A stretch of DNA of 64,000 nt from Vitellaria paradoxa (GCA_019916065.1 CM034236.1:12167167-12231166), one strand, 5' to 3'. Counted from the first letter of the stretch, positions 48,440-60,855 are shown. The notes: generated from the letters alone by a model not told the origin. Translations and numbers: made by a program.

Positions 48440-49690
48440 CTAGGACCCTTGCAGGTTAAAGTTTGTGTAAGCTTACCAACACCAATGCCTTTAGCAGTTT
48501 CACCCTTCTTTCTACCACTGTGACTCTTAAGAACCATCTGATAGCCCTCATCATCCTTAGAAATAGTGGTATAAGTAGATGACGTCTGGCAGCCCTTATC
48601 ATCCTTAGAAATAGTGGTATAAGTAGATGACGTCTTGCCAGACTTAGAATTTTTACTCTGGAACTCATGATCAGAAGCATACCTTTCATCGATACCACAA
48701 ACCTCATCCTCATGAGAACAATCCTCCTCTTTAGAATGGGAAGAACCAATACTACCAGAAGGAAATGACTAATTGCTTAGAATTTTCCCAGATGGATAGT
48801 TGATAATGACACCAGGCGTTTTACCAGGAGATAAAATTAATAATGATAGGTGAAGCATTAGCCTTAGCAGGAGTGGGGGAGGAGGCAACAGTAACAGTAT
48901 GGGGATTAACAATAGGTGGGATATTGGCAAAAACATTCCCTGTAGGCCTAGGAACCAAGTCTGAAGTAGGAGCTAAATGAGCAACATTATCTTTAACAAA
49001 AACTATAGTAATAGAGGGGTTTGGAGCAGTACGAACAAGATCTAATGAAGAAAACTCAACAGATGGACCTAATGATTGAGGATCCACTAGTCTTTGAATA
49101 TTTTTAGCAATATAAACAAGCTCTCCATCAGGGGTAACCTTATCATCCACAATATTTTTCAATTTCCCTGAATTATCTTTTTCAACAATGACTCGATTTC
49201 CTTTATCTTTTGGACGAAGTGTGGGATTAGCAATAAAGCGTTTTTCTCCTATTTATGCTCGAGATGTTTACAAGACAAGCAGTAATCTAGCACCTTCTCA
49301 ATTATGATGTCCTAAACAAAACCTGATTCATTATCCCCTACCTAAACTTTCTTAACAAAAGAATGCTGAGAGACATCACATTCCACTAAAACCTAAGCAA
49401 CAGTAGGTCTATTCAGTGTAGCAGTGGCATGATCAACACATAAAGGCTTGCCAATAGTTGAAGCAATGGAAAAAAGAGCAGACTTACAATGGACTAAGTG
49501 CCCAGGGAGATAAGGTAAAGGAATCCAAATAGGCACAACTAGGGACCCTTCATTACATTTGAATTGTGGAAACCACTTGAATACACGCATGGCATGTCCC
49601 TGAACAAACCAGGACTGCCTAATCCATGATTCGGGTATAGCATTTATGTGAAGTGCTCTCTTCTCAAAGATCAAAAAAGCATCTCAGTGG
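48440..49690 (-). pseudogene. LINE ORF1 relic (DUF4283 domain)
   Basis: From about 49685 the minus strand reads GHAMRVFKWFPQF, then SLVVPIWIPLPYLPGHL, then SIASTIGKPLCVD and TLNRPTVA. This is the DUF4283 domain of plant LINE ORF1 proteins, with its first part missing. A zinc-knuckle-like CLSCKHLEH follows near 49265. The C-terminal part (48456-49160) is Ser/Pro/Val-rich and includes a 48-bp in-frame tandem duplication at 48543-48638. Stops at several Arg, Trp and Gln positions break the frame. Confidence 0.75.
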
Positions 49691-52172
49691 CTAATTAGTT
49701 AAAGATCATAAGAACAAACATTTATAAGTACATTTAAATTAGCTAGATAGTTACTTAAAAGAGATTATGCCAGTGTGTGTTGTTCAATGTTGTAATTGTA
49801 TTTACTCTATTTTTTTATTAAGTGAAATTAAAAAATTATCCTTTTCGGCTAACTACTTTTGTGTATAATTTGAAATGACATAATTATGCTGCATGAAAAC
49901 CTTTATAAATTTGGATAAACACCATTACACCTAGTTTGGTAGAAGAGAATAAAAAAGTTAAAAAGACTAAAAATATTTTTATATTTAGATTTTTAGGAAG
50001 CATACAAAAACATATTTTATTTTACTTTATTTTATAACTTAATCAAATAAAAAATTAATTTCTTTCATTGCTTTTTCTTTACAAACTTTTGTCATTTTAA
50101 ATTTTGTTCTCAGTCTCAAGTCATTTAGTAAGGATTTGTTATGAACCTTTCAAAAAATTATTGATATAGGAAAATTAATGTATCAAAAAATTAACGTTTA
50201 AGCAAAAAAATTAAAATTATCAAACAGATTATAAGTATTTTTTTTGAAAACTTGATTTAAATTTTCAATAATAGGAAATAATTTTTAAAAAAAATTAGAT
50301 TTGAAAATTTTTATCATAGCAAAGTTTATTCATATGCTAGCAGTGATTATTTTTCTTAAAAATTAAGGAAGTAATTGCCTGTCCACTCAAAAAAGATGGA
50401 AAGAAGAAATATTTTTGTAAAAATTGTCTTTCCTATTTTTTTAATAAATATATATTTTCTATTATAAAATTAGGGTATTTATGGAAATATAATTATGCAT
50501 TGGATTGAATTTTTGTATAAAATATTTATAGTATCATAATTATATATACAGAACATGTATGATAAAAAGAAAAATTGGCAATTACGTAATTTCAAGTTCA
50601 AAGAATCTGAAAATGTGCAAGCTTCATGATATAATGTTATGTTTTTCATGCTGCACACTGCTAAAAGAACAGGACGTCTTTTTGCGTTTTAACGCCGATT
50701 TAATTTCATTGACGATAATAATCTATATAACAATATAGTTTATTAATTTGATATTTATATATTTTTAACCGTTAATTTTATTTAATAGTTAAAATTATTT
50801 CTTTTTTTCTTAATTTTATTTAATAGTCAAAATTACTTCTTTCTTTCTCCACTTTGATTGTTTTTCAGCCGTTTCACATAAAAACATAATTTCTCTCTCT
50901 TCTCATATATTTTTTAATATTTTTTATATATAAAATTTTTTAAATTAATATTTTAAAAAATGTGATAACATTTGTAATAAATAATAAAATTACACACATT
51001 TATTAAACAATGAACGGATACATATTAGACAAATTCAAGTCAGTTTTTTTACTTTAAAAAAATTATATTTAAACTTTAATTTTATTTAAAATTTTATTAC
51101 AAAATAAACATTTAAACTAAATTTTAATTTTAATGTGCTGAAAGCTTAAATTTTAAATATATGAATTTTTACATTCTTTGTGTCATATAATAAAGAAGCT
51201 TAAATTTTTTAATTTGAAATATTTTCAATCATTCGGTTTGCTCAATAAGCAGGATTATTTTTTTTTTCTCTCTACTTTGGCGGTCTTTTCGATTATTTCA
51301 TATGGAAACATACTCTCTTACTTTTCTCATAATTTTTTAAACACTTTTTATACAAAAATTTTTAAATTAATATTTTAAAAAACACGATAATGTTTGTAAT
51401 AAATAATAAAATTTTATACCTTTATTAAACACTATATAGATACTTTAATATTTTTTATTAGTAATCTTTATTTTTATAAGTTAATTTTATAGTTTTTCAT
51501 CTAAATTTACTTTATAAATTTAAATTTAAGTTATTTGTAAGCCAAATTATAACCCTAAGTCACTGTAAGATAGCTTACACTACATCCAGCAATAATGATT
51601 AAACTTTGTAGAATAAAATATTTTGAATGTGATGAAACCATAAATGTTTTACAAACTTCAGAAATGTTCCAAAAATGACATAAAGATATTAGAATATTAA
51701 AATATTTAGAAGTATGTATTAATTAAATTCACCCAAATATAGGGTTAATAATAAAATAATTAACTTATTATTTTGATATATCATGTTATATTTTGATTGA
51801 AGCATTAATTAGAATTATTATTTTACATATGTTTTATAAAAAAATTAAAAAAAATAATCATGGTATTTTGAACCTTCACTACAAGAAATGATATTGTTCA
51901 TAATATATTACAACCAAGAGCACAAAAGACCAACCACGAGATAAGTATACATACATTATTTCTATGCTAGTAGAGATTGTCTCTTTTTTTTTTTTTTTAA
52001 TCATCGTCTATACATTTATTTGAATATTTTATTCATTTTAATTCAATTGACATTGTTTAATTTCATCGTAATCGTTGTATGGTTATATTTAAGATTTGAT
52101 TATTTTGAATTATTTCAGATTATGAGTAAGTGATATAATTTTTAAAAGTACGATATATTCGTAGTTAGTTAT
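49691..52172. other. Intergenic AT-rich DNA with a local duplication
   Basis: Two direct copies of about 180 bp (about 50845-51030 and 51268-51445) share TTTCTCTCTACTTTGG-like, ATTATTTCATATGGAAAC-like and AATTAATATTTTAAAAAA then GTAATAAATAATAAAAT words. No gene is recognised. Confidence 0.45.
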
Positions 52173-52175
52173 ATT

Positions 52176-52321
52176 GGGTGTGTTTAGAGTTGTATAAAAT
52201 TGTATAAAATTATAGAAGTTAATGTCTCGTATTTTGTGTAGTTAATGAAAATTTAAGTTTATTATCTCGTAATTCGTGTTTATAAAATTTTGTAGTGTTT
52301 TATTTTAACTCCAAACGGACC
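52176..52321. mobile_element. Tourist-like MITE, cluster copy 1
   Basis: Left end GGGTGTGTTTAGAGTTG and right end AACTCCAAACGGACC, flanked by ATT on both sides (52173-52175 and 52322-52324). Contains the family words AATGTCTCGTA and TCTCGTAATTCGTGTTTATA. Confidence 0.7.
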
Positions 52322-52498
52322 ATTATCATAACTCACTATAGTTGTATGATAGGATGATATTTTATTTTATGTTGTGCAGTGGGCCTAAAGTTTAATACTC
52401 ACTCTCCGACCACTGACATTACAGATACGAGTGTCTTGAAGCCTGAGCAGTCGAATGGGTCCGTTGGCTAGGAGTTTTAGTTGCTTTACATTAATTAA

Positions 52499-52671
52499 GG
52501 GTGTGTTTGGAGTTGTATAAAAGTGTATAAAATAAAATAAAATAAAATTGTAAAAGTAAATGTCTCGTAATTCGTGCACTAAGTGAAAATTTTAAATTTT
52601 ACTGTCTCATAATTCATGTTTATAGAGATTTGTAAGATTTTATTTTATTTTGTTTAGCTCCAAACGGAGCC
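52499..52671. mobile_element. Tourist-like MITE, cluster copy 2
   Basis: Left end GGGTGTGTTTGGAGTTG and right end AGCTCCAAACGGAGCC, flanked by TAA on both sides (52496-52498 and 52672-52674). It is the best-preserved member of the cluster, at 173 bp. Confidence 0.75.
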
Positions 52672-52757
52672 TAAGTTTGGCCTAGTGACGAGACAAGATT
52701 CTATTATATTATATTTTGGACTTATAGTTGGATTGTACTAGATACGGAGAACCTAAA

Positions 52758-52912
52758 TTATGTGTGTGTTTTAAATTGTATAAAAATGAATAAAATTGTA
52801 AAGTTAATGTCTCATGTTTCATGTAATGAATAGAGAATTTAAATTTTATAGTCTTGTAATTAGTGTTTATAAAGTTTTATATTTTTTTTTTACCGACTCC
52901 AAACAAGGCCTA
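52758..52912. mobile_element. Tourist-like MITE, cluster copy 3 (worn)
   Basis: TGTGTGTTTTAAATTGTATA left end and GACTCCAAACAAGGCC right end, with internal TTAATGTCTCATG and TTAGTGTTTATAAAG. Same family order as the neighbouring copies, but the flanks are no longer clear. Confidence 0.6.
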
Positions 52913-52924
52913 TATAAGGAGTGT

Positions 52925-53895
52925 GTTTATGTTTATTATATTCAATTTTGCCCCAATTTATGATGGCTAGCTCGAATACAGGGTTATGGAATGTTATTAT
53001 GTATGACTGTATATGATTAGTACAGATCCTTGGGTTATGACAATTTGGGGCATGATAGAAAAAAATTTGAATTCACATATATACCTTTCCTTTCCACTTA
53101 ATAAATCATTAATCCAAACATAACTTAAGTAATTATAAGGTTTTGTTTGATTACCAAAAAAAAAAAAGAGCTTAGTTTTTTTTAGTTTTATATAACTTTT
53201 TTTATCAAAATTTAATTTTTTTTTTTTAAGAAACTGTAGTTTTTAGAGGTGTTAATTACATTCGTTAAAAAAATCAAAAAATTCATATCCGTTTTAGTAA
53301 AAAAGTAACGAAAAAATTAATTTCTTTTATTTTCTTTAACCTAAACGAACATAATTTTTTTTTATTTTTTTAAGAATACAATTAACACGTCTAAAAGTTA
53401 TAATTTAAAAAAATAAATTTTGATGAAAAAAGTTATATAAAATTAAAAAAAAAGTTAAAAAAAAAAAGAAAAAAGCTAGAAGTTTCTTTGTTATAGTTTT
53501 CAAAATATTGAAGTTATCAATCGCCTTAATAAAAGAGATATAGATAAGCAAGTGAGAGAGAGAAGAAAAATAGATAAATATAGAATAAAATAACAAAAAA
53601 AATAAGAAAGCAATTAAAAAAGCAGCCATTTTTTTTTAAAGGTTAAAAAAAAAAAAAGAAAGAAAAGAAAAAGAAGAAAGAGGAGAAGAAGAAGAAGAGT
53701 TGCCAGAAAGCAAGAAAAGAACAGCTAGGTTCGGTGCTGCCATGTCTAGAAAACGTTAAACGTGGGGTTGAAAGAGGGACTGAAAAAGAAAAAAAAAAAG
53801 GTCATCAACTCTGAAGGCGTAAAATACACACTTCTTGATCATGGTAATAAATTTAAATTTTGTAAAAATTTCTCTCTTAGTGCCACTTGCATAGA
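52925..53895. other. Intergenic T/A-rich DNA
   Basis: 53150-53470 is an imperfect inverted arrangement of TTTAGTTTTATATAAC and GTTATATAAAATTAAAA words with poly-T and poly-A loops. It is probably another worn small foldback repeat. Purine-rich tracts occupy 53550-53700. No gene is seen. Confidence 0.4.
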
Positions 53896-53899
53896 TTGT

Positions 53900-54052
53900 G
53901 GGCGTGTTAGTGTATAAAATAAAATAAAATTGTAAAAATAAATATCTCGTAATTCGTATAGTGAGTGAAAAATTTAAATTTATTGTCTCGTAATTTATAT
54001 TTGTAAAGATTTATAAAATTTTATTTTATTTTATTATGCTCCAAACGGAGCC
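53900..54052. mobile_element. Tourist-like MITE, cluster copy 4
   Basis: GGGCGTGTTAGTGTATAAAA left end and ATGCTCCAAACGGAGCC right end, with the internal pair ATCTCGTAATTCGTA and GTCTCGTAATTTATA shared with copies 1 and 2. Confidence 0.65.
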
Positions 54053-54055
54053 TTT

Positions 54056-55636
54056 GTCTATATTTATTCAATTAGTCAATCTTGTGAAATATTTCATGAG
54101 GCCGCAGTTTGCTCCTTGAGAATGGGTCTAACGTGAACTTGCTTTGAAAAGATTTCAATAGGACGAGGGTGGGTGACAAAAACTAAAAAGAGCAAATTTT
54201 TTCAACCCACCTTGATTAGATTTAAAACTATAAAATATTTATACTAATTTCATTGTATATGTCAAAGAAATTGAAACGTTCACGCTAAAATGTTAGTTTT
54301 TATTATTGCGTTAATTTATATATTGACAGTGTCATTTTTTTTATACTTCATTCTTTTGGTCAATAGTTAGTACATATATATTTTATTTTATTTTATTTTT
54401 TAAAATAAATAATAAATTATTATTGATCTTAATGTGGTGAGGGCCTGACGAGGAAAAAGAGAGAGAGAAGGTTAACATTGATTTCAATGTCAGCTCAATA
54501 ACATTGAAGTCGAGAGCCGTTGGATTAAATATAACAATGCAGATGTATTCACTTATTTTTAATTTAAAAACAGCATAAATATATCTAAACCGTTAGATTG
54601 TACCCAACGATCCAAACAACGCTATTCAAAAGCTGGGGAGAAAGAAGTACTTGACTTGGCGAGATGGAGCAAGGGAAAGTCCCTCTCCTATTGCCTACCC
54701 TAATTGCTTGTCGCCCTAAACAATTTCAACATACCCACACACAAAAAAAGGAGGGGGGGGGGATTTTGAAGAGTTATAGATTCGATTCGCTTTCCATCTC
54801 CCAGATTCAGCCTCACCAGTACCCATTTTTTGTAACTTTGGATTCCTAATAACCCACATTCCAGTCATCTCCCAGCAGACATTGGCTAATTTTGGAGAAC
54901 GATGGGGAACCTGTTTGAAATTTATCCTAAAATATAAGGTAAGGGCATAAGCAAGCGATTTTACAAAACAATATCTATATATATACACATCATGCAGTCT
55001 TGGAAACAGTCTGTTCGTAGCAAAGAAAAGAGTGCGTATGCTTGTCCCTCCTCAAATTTCACAATGTAAAAATCTTGTATACTGAAATATCCTTTTTAAG
55101 TATAGCATACCACTGAATCAACCATCGAATTGGGTGAAATAAATCCTTCCTCAATTCCTATACATTTGCTATGCTTCTTTGCAGCCAAACGAGCCCCCAA
55201 AATATGACGCAGGGTTCCATTTGGACAAGTAAGAACTCTAAATCAACGAGTTTGAGATTGAGTCAAATTAAATTAAATTATAAACAAGAGTTCATTAACA
55301 TAATATTACATGAAGTTTTCAAATAATTATTCTAATATTACAATTAAAGTAATAATCACTGCTTCCTAAAATAGTAAAGCGATTATCTAAAGGATTTCAA
55401 ATAATACCTTTTCATGACAATTTCAAATTTGTCATAATTAACCATATTAAACCATTCAAATCTATCATAAAAATCTCTATCTAAACTAAGACATTATATT
55501 CGAGCAATTTTCTTAGATAATTAGCACAAAATTCCTTAATTTAAATCCACAAGTATAAATACAACCTTGATCACCTCTTATCTGAGAAACAAATGTATAC
55601 AATTACAATTATGTCATGAATTAGACCACTACGGAG
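54056..55636. other. Intergenic DNA downstream of the Bet1-like locus
   Basis: Opposing open frames at 54664-54988 match no family I know. A G-run lies at 54755-54763. No RNA gene is seen. Confidence 0.4.
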
Positions 55637-55638
55637 GT

Positions 55639-56103
55639 AGGGGTGGAAACAAAATTAAACTTTTTTTTTTTGAGTTGAACTCATTTTCGAGCTATTTGAG
55701 TTCAACTCAAAAAAAAAAAAAAAAAAAGCTTAGTTCTAAGTCAGTTTGTAACAAAACGAGCTCGAACCAAGTTTGATTTATGATTTGTTTAGAATCAAAC
55801 TCAAGTTTGAGTCTAGAAAGTTGACTCGATAAAATAATATATATATATTACGATATTTTTATACTCTTTAATAATATTTTTATTATATTTTTATAATATT
55901 TTATTTATTATATTTTAAATTAAAATGACATCATTTTTGGTTTAACGAGCTATTCACAAACTTATCTTAAGTCTAACTTCTTTTTTATCGAAACGAGCTT
56001 GAGTCTATATAGAAGTTTAAATTGAGCTCGAGCCCAGTATGAATAACTCGAACCGAGCTCCAATAAATTAAAACTTGACTCAATTCAACTTGTTTCCACC
56101 CCC
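55639..56103. mobile_element. hAT-like MITE with GGGGTGGAAACA ends
   Basis: Left end AGGGGTGGAAACAAAATT and right end AACTTGTTTCCACCCCC are inverted repeats. The interior is rich in GAGCTCGAACC/GGTTCGAGCTC words. No clear 8-bp target duplication was found. It lies just downstream of the last Bet1-like exon. Confidence 0.55.
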
Positions 56104-56312
56104 ATATTTTGCATAACCAAAAATGGCCATAACCGGAAGCTAATGGCAGTTCAGTTCAGCATAAAAATTCCAACATTTGATCAATTCTCTCTTAAGTAAT
56201 AATCTGCCTTGAAAGCAATGTACTGCTTTCTTCCATGGCAACCTACGGAATACCTTGAAATGACTTGTTCTAGCTCTGATCATCATCAAAATCCACCATC
56301 GGTAATTCAGTT

Positions 56313-58666
56313 CTAACCATTCATGAAAAATCTGAGAAACCTGCGAACAAAATTAAGCTTAATCAGCATGTGTGTACTTGCTTTTGCCCATTACACAGAT
56401 AAGTGCGCAAAATGTCTCTCGCACGCGTGCTTTTGCTCTGGATGTGTGGCAAAACATCTGAAATTCACACAGAGCTGTTCAAGCGAGACTTGAAAGGAAA
56501 CAGAGTGCTTATTTGTTTCTCGTTCTTACGGAAACGAGAAGCAACCTAAAATGATTAATTCACTGATCATAAAAGACAGTCCTTAAGCCTCCTCATGAGG
56601 CAACAAAATCTTCGGGTACATTCCTATCTGCCTCGTCAAGAGTATGATTATAGGCACTCTGACCTGCTGTGAGGCACTGCTAGTGGTGCTCCATGAGAGA
56701 CTGCCTACCAAGTTGGAGCTGCTGCATTTTCCTTTTTTTTTTTTTTTGACAAGTAGATATTATTTCAGTAAACCGGGAGGTCAATACACATGGAATCTTA
56801 GCTAGAGGATTAGAAATTCTGACGTGAGACGAAGTTCTTTAAGATTTCCATCAAAATAAACTGTTACTGAACATGAGAAGTTCTTTAAGATTTCCATCAA
56901 AATAAACTGTGATATAATGGTATCCAATCATCCATAATATTCTAGCACAGACGTCATACTGAAATCCAAATAGTCTTTCTGACCAGCCCCAGACCCCAGT
57001 TGTTAGTTTCAATGAAATCCCATTTCACCCCAACTCCTGGTTCAGAGACAGGTTCACGTACATCTTAGGTGTCATTTAGTTTGTTATCTATTTTTTGTTT
57101 CTGTTTTTATTTTTTATTTTCTGTTTTGAGTGCATTTACTATTTTGCACTTTTGAAAACAAAGAAAACAACAAAACGCATTCGGTCACTTGTATTTTTAA
57201 AATTTGTTTTAGAAAACAAAAATGAATTTACACATGAAATGAAAAATGACAAAAAGTCGTTTTGAGCGTTTTCAATCTCAAATAAGGAAAATCTCAAAAT
57301 AAGCGAAATAGAACATTTTCTATTTCCATGTTTTGGGATTTTTTAAAATATAAAACACATAAACAGAAAATAGAAAAATAAACCAAATGCCACCTTAATT
57401 ATTTGAGGAAAAATATGAAGAAAAAAAGGGAGAAAAAATTAAAAAAAAAAAAAAACATGTAGCACTGCAGTATAGAAGAAAAAAAAAAAAAAGAGATGTG
57501 AGAGAGAGAGAGAGAGGGAGAGATGGTTACCTGATAAAATAGTAGATAATAAAGACGGAACTACCAAACTTGCTGCAATTTTGCACATTCTCCACCTTGA
57601 TTTCTTCTCAAATACCTACATAACAACACCATTAGCCGAAAGCGACAAAAAAAATAAAAATAAAAACCAGCAACAACAACAACAACGAAGATAAGAGAGC
57701 TGAGAAAATGAAGCTGATTTACCATCTTGAACCGATCCATAGTTCCTGACATTATTCCCCTTGATGCATCCATCTCATTGCCCTGGTTTCAAGTGCAGTC
57801 CAATTAAAAAATGAACGAACTAATTTCTTCAGTAAGAAGTTAAAAATAAATATAAATTCTAATTTCACAACTGCAACCAATCTACCATCCAGTCAGCATG
57901 CGATTATGGCTTTCAAGCTCCCCATGTATGTCGCCTGTCAACTGTCAATAAATTATAAGATTGCTTTAGAAAGACATCTAAGATTCAAATAGTTGCAAGG
58001 TTCAGGGCATAAGCATCTGGAAAAATCCCTCACTTATTCATAAAAGGAGGCAGGTAAATGCAATGATAATTTTCATTGTAGATAATGCAAAGTCTGCTAC
58101 AGATGCAAAGAAAAATGTAAATTTGCCCAAGTTTTCCATCTTTTTGGTATAACTTCCAGTAATGTTAGCACTTCTTTTAACAACTGCTTACACACCAATA
58201 TCTAGTGTTAATCCCGAAAACTAGTAACCTTGCCAAATTTTGTGATTATCATTGTGGCAGTTAATAAATACTGCCATAGAACAGTGGTAGACCACGGTGA
58301 TATGGAAAGAGTAAACATTGCAAACACCAGCCACAATAACAACGAAATACCAAAATTTCTGCAAAAGAGGCAATCAACGGGAAAACTACACAGAACCATT
58401 AAGTAGACGCAATGCAGAAATACCTTGAACACTACCAAGCAAATGCTTCTTGCTAGAAAGAATAAACAGCAAAAGAAATTGAATAGTAAAATGAAGATAT
58501 TTTAATGAAACTAACTCTCTTTAAAAAGCTGACTCTATCTTGTAGGCTGTCTAGAGCTCTGTCATTGCTATGCTCATCAATCTCTCGAGAGTAAGAGTCC
58601 CGAATACCACCCTCCTCAATGCTATCAAACCCATCAAAGAGGGCAGATCTAGATGAACGGTGTTCC
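56313..58666 (-). CDS. Bet1-like SNARE (BET12-type), exons 2-6, possibly frameshifted
   Basis: Spliced exons on the minus strand are 58666-58516, 57941-57886, 57782-57723, 57615-57531 and 56340-56313. They read HRSSRSALFDGFDSIEEGG through LQDRVSFLKR, LTGDIHGELESHNRML, then GNEMDASRGIMSGTMDRF, VFEKKS-RWRMCKIAASLVV, a FIIYYFIR membrane end and a FLRFFMNG tail. This is the Qc-SNARE Bet1 fold with a C-terminal anchor, acting in ER-Golgi vesicle fusion. It is closest to Arabidopsis BET12/BET11. All splice sites are GT-AG. The second listed exon is 56 bp instead of 57, and the fourth also lacks one base before FIIYYFIR. The locus is therefore either a pseudogene or carries base-call deletions. Exon 1 (start codon) was not found. 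If the intron after 57531 is retained, a TAA follows IR directly. Confidence 0.75.
57068..57394. mobile_element. Tourist-like MITE in an intron of the Bet1-like locus
   Basis: Left end GGTGTCATTTAGTTTG and right end AACCAAATGCCACC, flanked by TTA on both sides (57065-57067 and 57395-57397). The next sequence inward is an inverted TTTCTGTTTTTATTTT / AACAGAAAATAGAAAAAT pair. 327 bp, non-coding. Confidence 0.75.
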
Positions 58667-59012
58667 CTGCATACAGATTGGCAAACATTATAGACTCAGA
58701 GAACAAGATAACAAAAACTTACATATAAAATTCGGAAATTCCTTATTAAACTTAAAAAGGAAAATATAGAAATAAACAGAACCTCTCATACAACAAACAT
58801 AAGTGGTATGAAAACATATATTTACATACATAAGCATGGAAATGGATGACAGAATACATATAAAAAATTAATGCATTATCATACCAAGAGAGGCACTTGA
58901 GTTCAATATAATTGAAGAGGAAAGAGTGATTTCACACACGCACAGAGCAAAACCTCCCCCCCCCCAAAAAAAAAGGAAATAAAAAATAAAAAGAAAAGAA
59001 TCTCTTAATGAC
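58667..59012 (-). other. Intron-side sequence of the Bet1-like locus
   Basis: Directly upstream of the acceptor GTATGCAG at about 58667-58674. Nothing else is recognisable. A C-run and A-run lie at 58958-58975. Confidence 0.45.
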
Positions 59013-59020
59013 AATGGCAC

Positions 59021-59961
59021 CAGGGATGTCAATGGAGGGGCTTAAACCAAATGCCCGATCCCACCATGAACTAATAAGGTGGGTATTAGTATTGCTAAAC
59101 GGGATCAGGGGAGAAAATTAAACCCCTATCATTGTCAGGGTTAAGGTATTAGTATCCAACCGCAACCAATCAGGTGTAAATTTACAATGACACCATTATA
59201 ATAAATAATAAAGTTCCACAAATCCTAATCCCTAAATTTAGTTCACACCCTTTCCTCTTCAGTCTTCCACACCATCTCTTCTCTCTCAACACCCAACTTG
59301 GTTCAAATCTTCTTCTATCCCAAGCAACCGACCAGATTCAAAGAAAGGTACCATTAGGGCTCCAATGATCTACCTCTTTGCTCTAATTTATTTATCTAAA
59401 AGATTTCAACTGCTATAAAGTCCCCCCCCCCCCGGGGTTGTCTTCTTCCAAGAACTTGATTCTTTCCTTCAGTTATATACATATATGTATTATGTATCTT
59501 TGTATTTATTCATAGAAAGAGACGTTATAACTGGTTTTAATTTAATATTGACTAGTTAGATCTGGTTTTATTTTTACAGCATTAAGAAAGAAGGGGATGA
59601 CGATGATGATGATGAAGTAGCAACTGACCTGACTGGTGAAAAGGTTGACTCGCCTTCAGAATCAGATCAATGGAGGTAAACACTTGTTCTATTCTTCATC
59701 AAGAACTCATTATTTCACTGATCATGTCTTAATCTTCTACGTTGCAACTGTTGATTTTATGTTCTAAGTTCAATATAAAGAATAAAAATAAAAATCACTT
59801 TTTATCTTCATGGGGCTGGTTGGGGCAGGGCGGGGGTATCTATCTAGGGGTCGGGGCAGGGTTGGGAGCAGGAGGCAACCTACATCTGGGTTAGGGTGGG
59901 GCAGAGGTAGGGATTACTTGATGGGGTTGAGGAAGAGGCCCCCGCCCCATTGCCATTCCTA
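59021..59961 (+). mobile_element. Non-autonomous hAT element
   Basis: Left end CAGGGATGTCAATGG and right end CCATTGCCATTCCTA are inverted repeats of the common plant hAT type. The 8-bp flanks AATGGCAC (59013-59020) and TGTGGCAC (59962-59969) agree at six of eight positions. GC-rich subterminal sequence (59815-59950) is typical of this group. It carries one exon-like segment but no full transposase. Confidence 0.7.
59580..59675 (+). pseudogene. Exon-like segment inside the hAT element
   Basis: Preceded by TTTTTACAG and followed by AG|GTAAAC, so both splice sites look intact. The 96-bp segment reads IKKEGDDDDDDEVA then TDLTGEKVDSPSESDQWR. It could be the N-terminal exon of the parental hAT transposase, whose family often has an acidic Ser/Asp-rich start, or a captured host exon. 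No partner exon is visible. Confidence 0.4.
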
Positions 59962-59969
59962 TGTGGCAC

Positions 59970-60855
59970 CCTTCCCTGTCTTTGCATCATGCGTACCCAC
60001 ACCTAACTTGCCATGAGAAACAATAATCAACTTCATTGTGATTTTCCATATGAAGGATAATGCAAAACAAAATAGATATATCTATAATAGCTTGGATCTA
60101 TAAAATCAATCAGTAAAACTTCTTGATTTTCAACACAAGAAAATAACAATCATAGGAATGGCAAGGAGATAGCAAGTTACTGACTGCAGCTGTGAGAGTA
60201 AGTTACTGATCATTTGATTGTAACGATAATTCAGAAAGTTACTGACAAGTTTTAATCACTCAATTTCAACTCCTTATCTCAGACTTGAGAGTATTCAAGT
60301 TGTCATTTAAACATAACTTTGAAAAACCTGGACTTTTACTCTTGTTGAAACAAGGCCTGTAAATATCCTAAATTTAAACTTCAACATAAGATAACAAAAG
60401 ATCATTGCACAACTAATCTAGACCATCAACCTTTTGTTTTCAATTTTTTTTCTGATCCATATTACTTCCAATCTTTGCCAAGCATTTGGTTAGCATAACT
60501 GGACCACCACTTATTCACCAACTATAATGGTAACTTTATGCAGCTTCAGATTTGTTAACTACAAATATCACTACTGTCTTCTCACCTTAAATTTTGATCA
60601 AGAGTAGTTACAAATTTACCCTTCATTTTGGTGGGAGAAGAGACAAAACCTATAGGCCCATCTCTTATCCAGCTTTACATATAATTCCCAAACAATACGC
60701 TTATTAAACCAACTCATCAAACTTTTCTTGAGAAATGATATTTGTGTCATCACTGTTGCACCTCGTTAAAATGGTCTTTATAATAATTAGGAACAAATGA
60801 AAGGGGGGAAAACACAAATAAACTTAGTAAATTGAGTGTGAAAAAAAAATTAGAG
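59970..60855. other. Intergenic or intronic DNA, nothing recognised
   Basis: Mixed AT-rich sequence between the hAT element and the RTE relic. No open frame or repeat could be assigned. Confidence 0.4.

Larger units (their letters stand above)
44355..49690 (-). mobile_element. Dead L1-type LINE retrotransposon
   Basis: A minus-strand element with the full order ORF1, endonuclease, reverse transcriptase, zinc-finger region and RNase H, all broken by stops and shifts. Homology begins inside the ORF1 DUF4283 domain near 49685, so the element looks 5'-truncated. Its 3' end lies somewhere in 44050-44355 and no clean target duplication was found. Confidence 0.85.

Noticed and set aside
53150..53470. 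Possible microRNA precursor (inverted words)
   Set aside because: The arms are low-complexity A/T sequence with poly-T and poly-A, better explained as a worn repeat.
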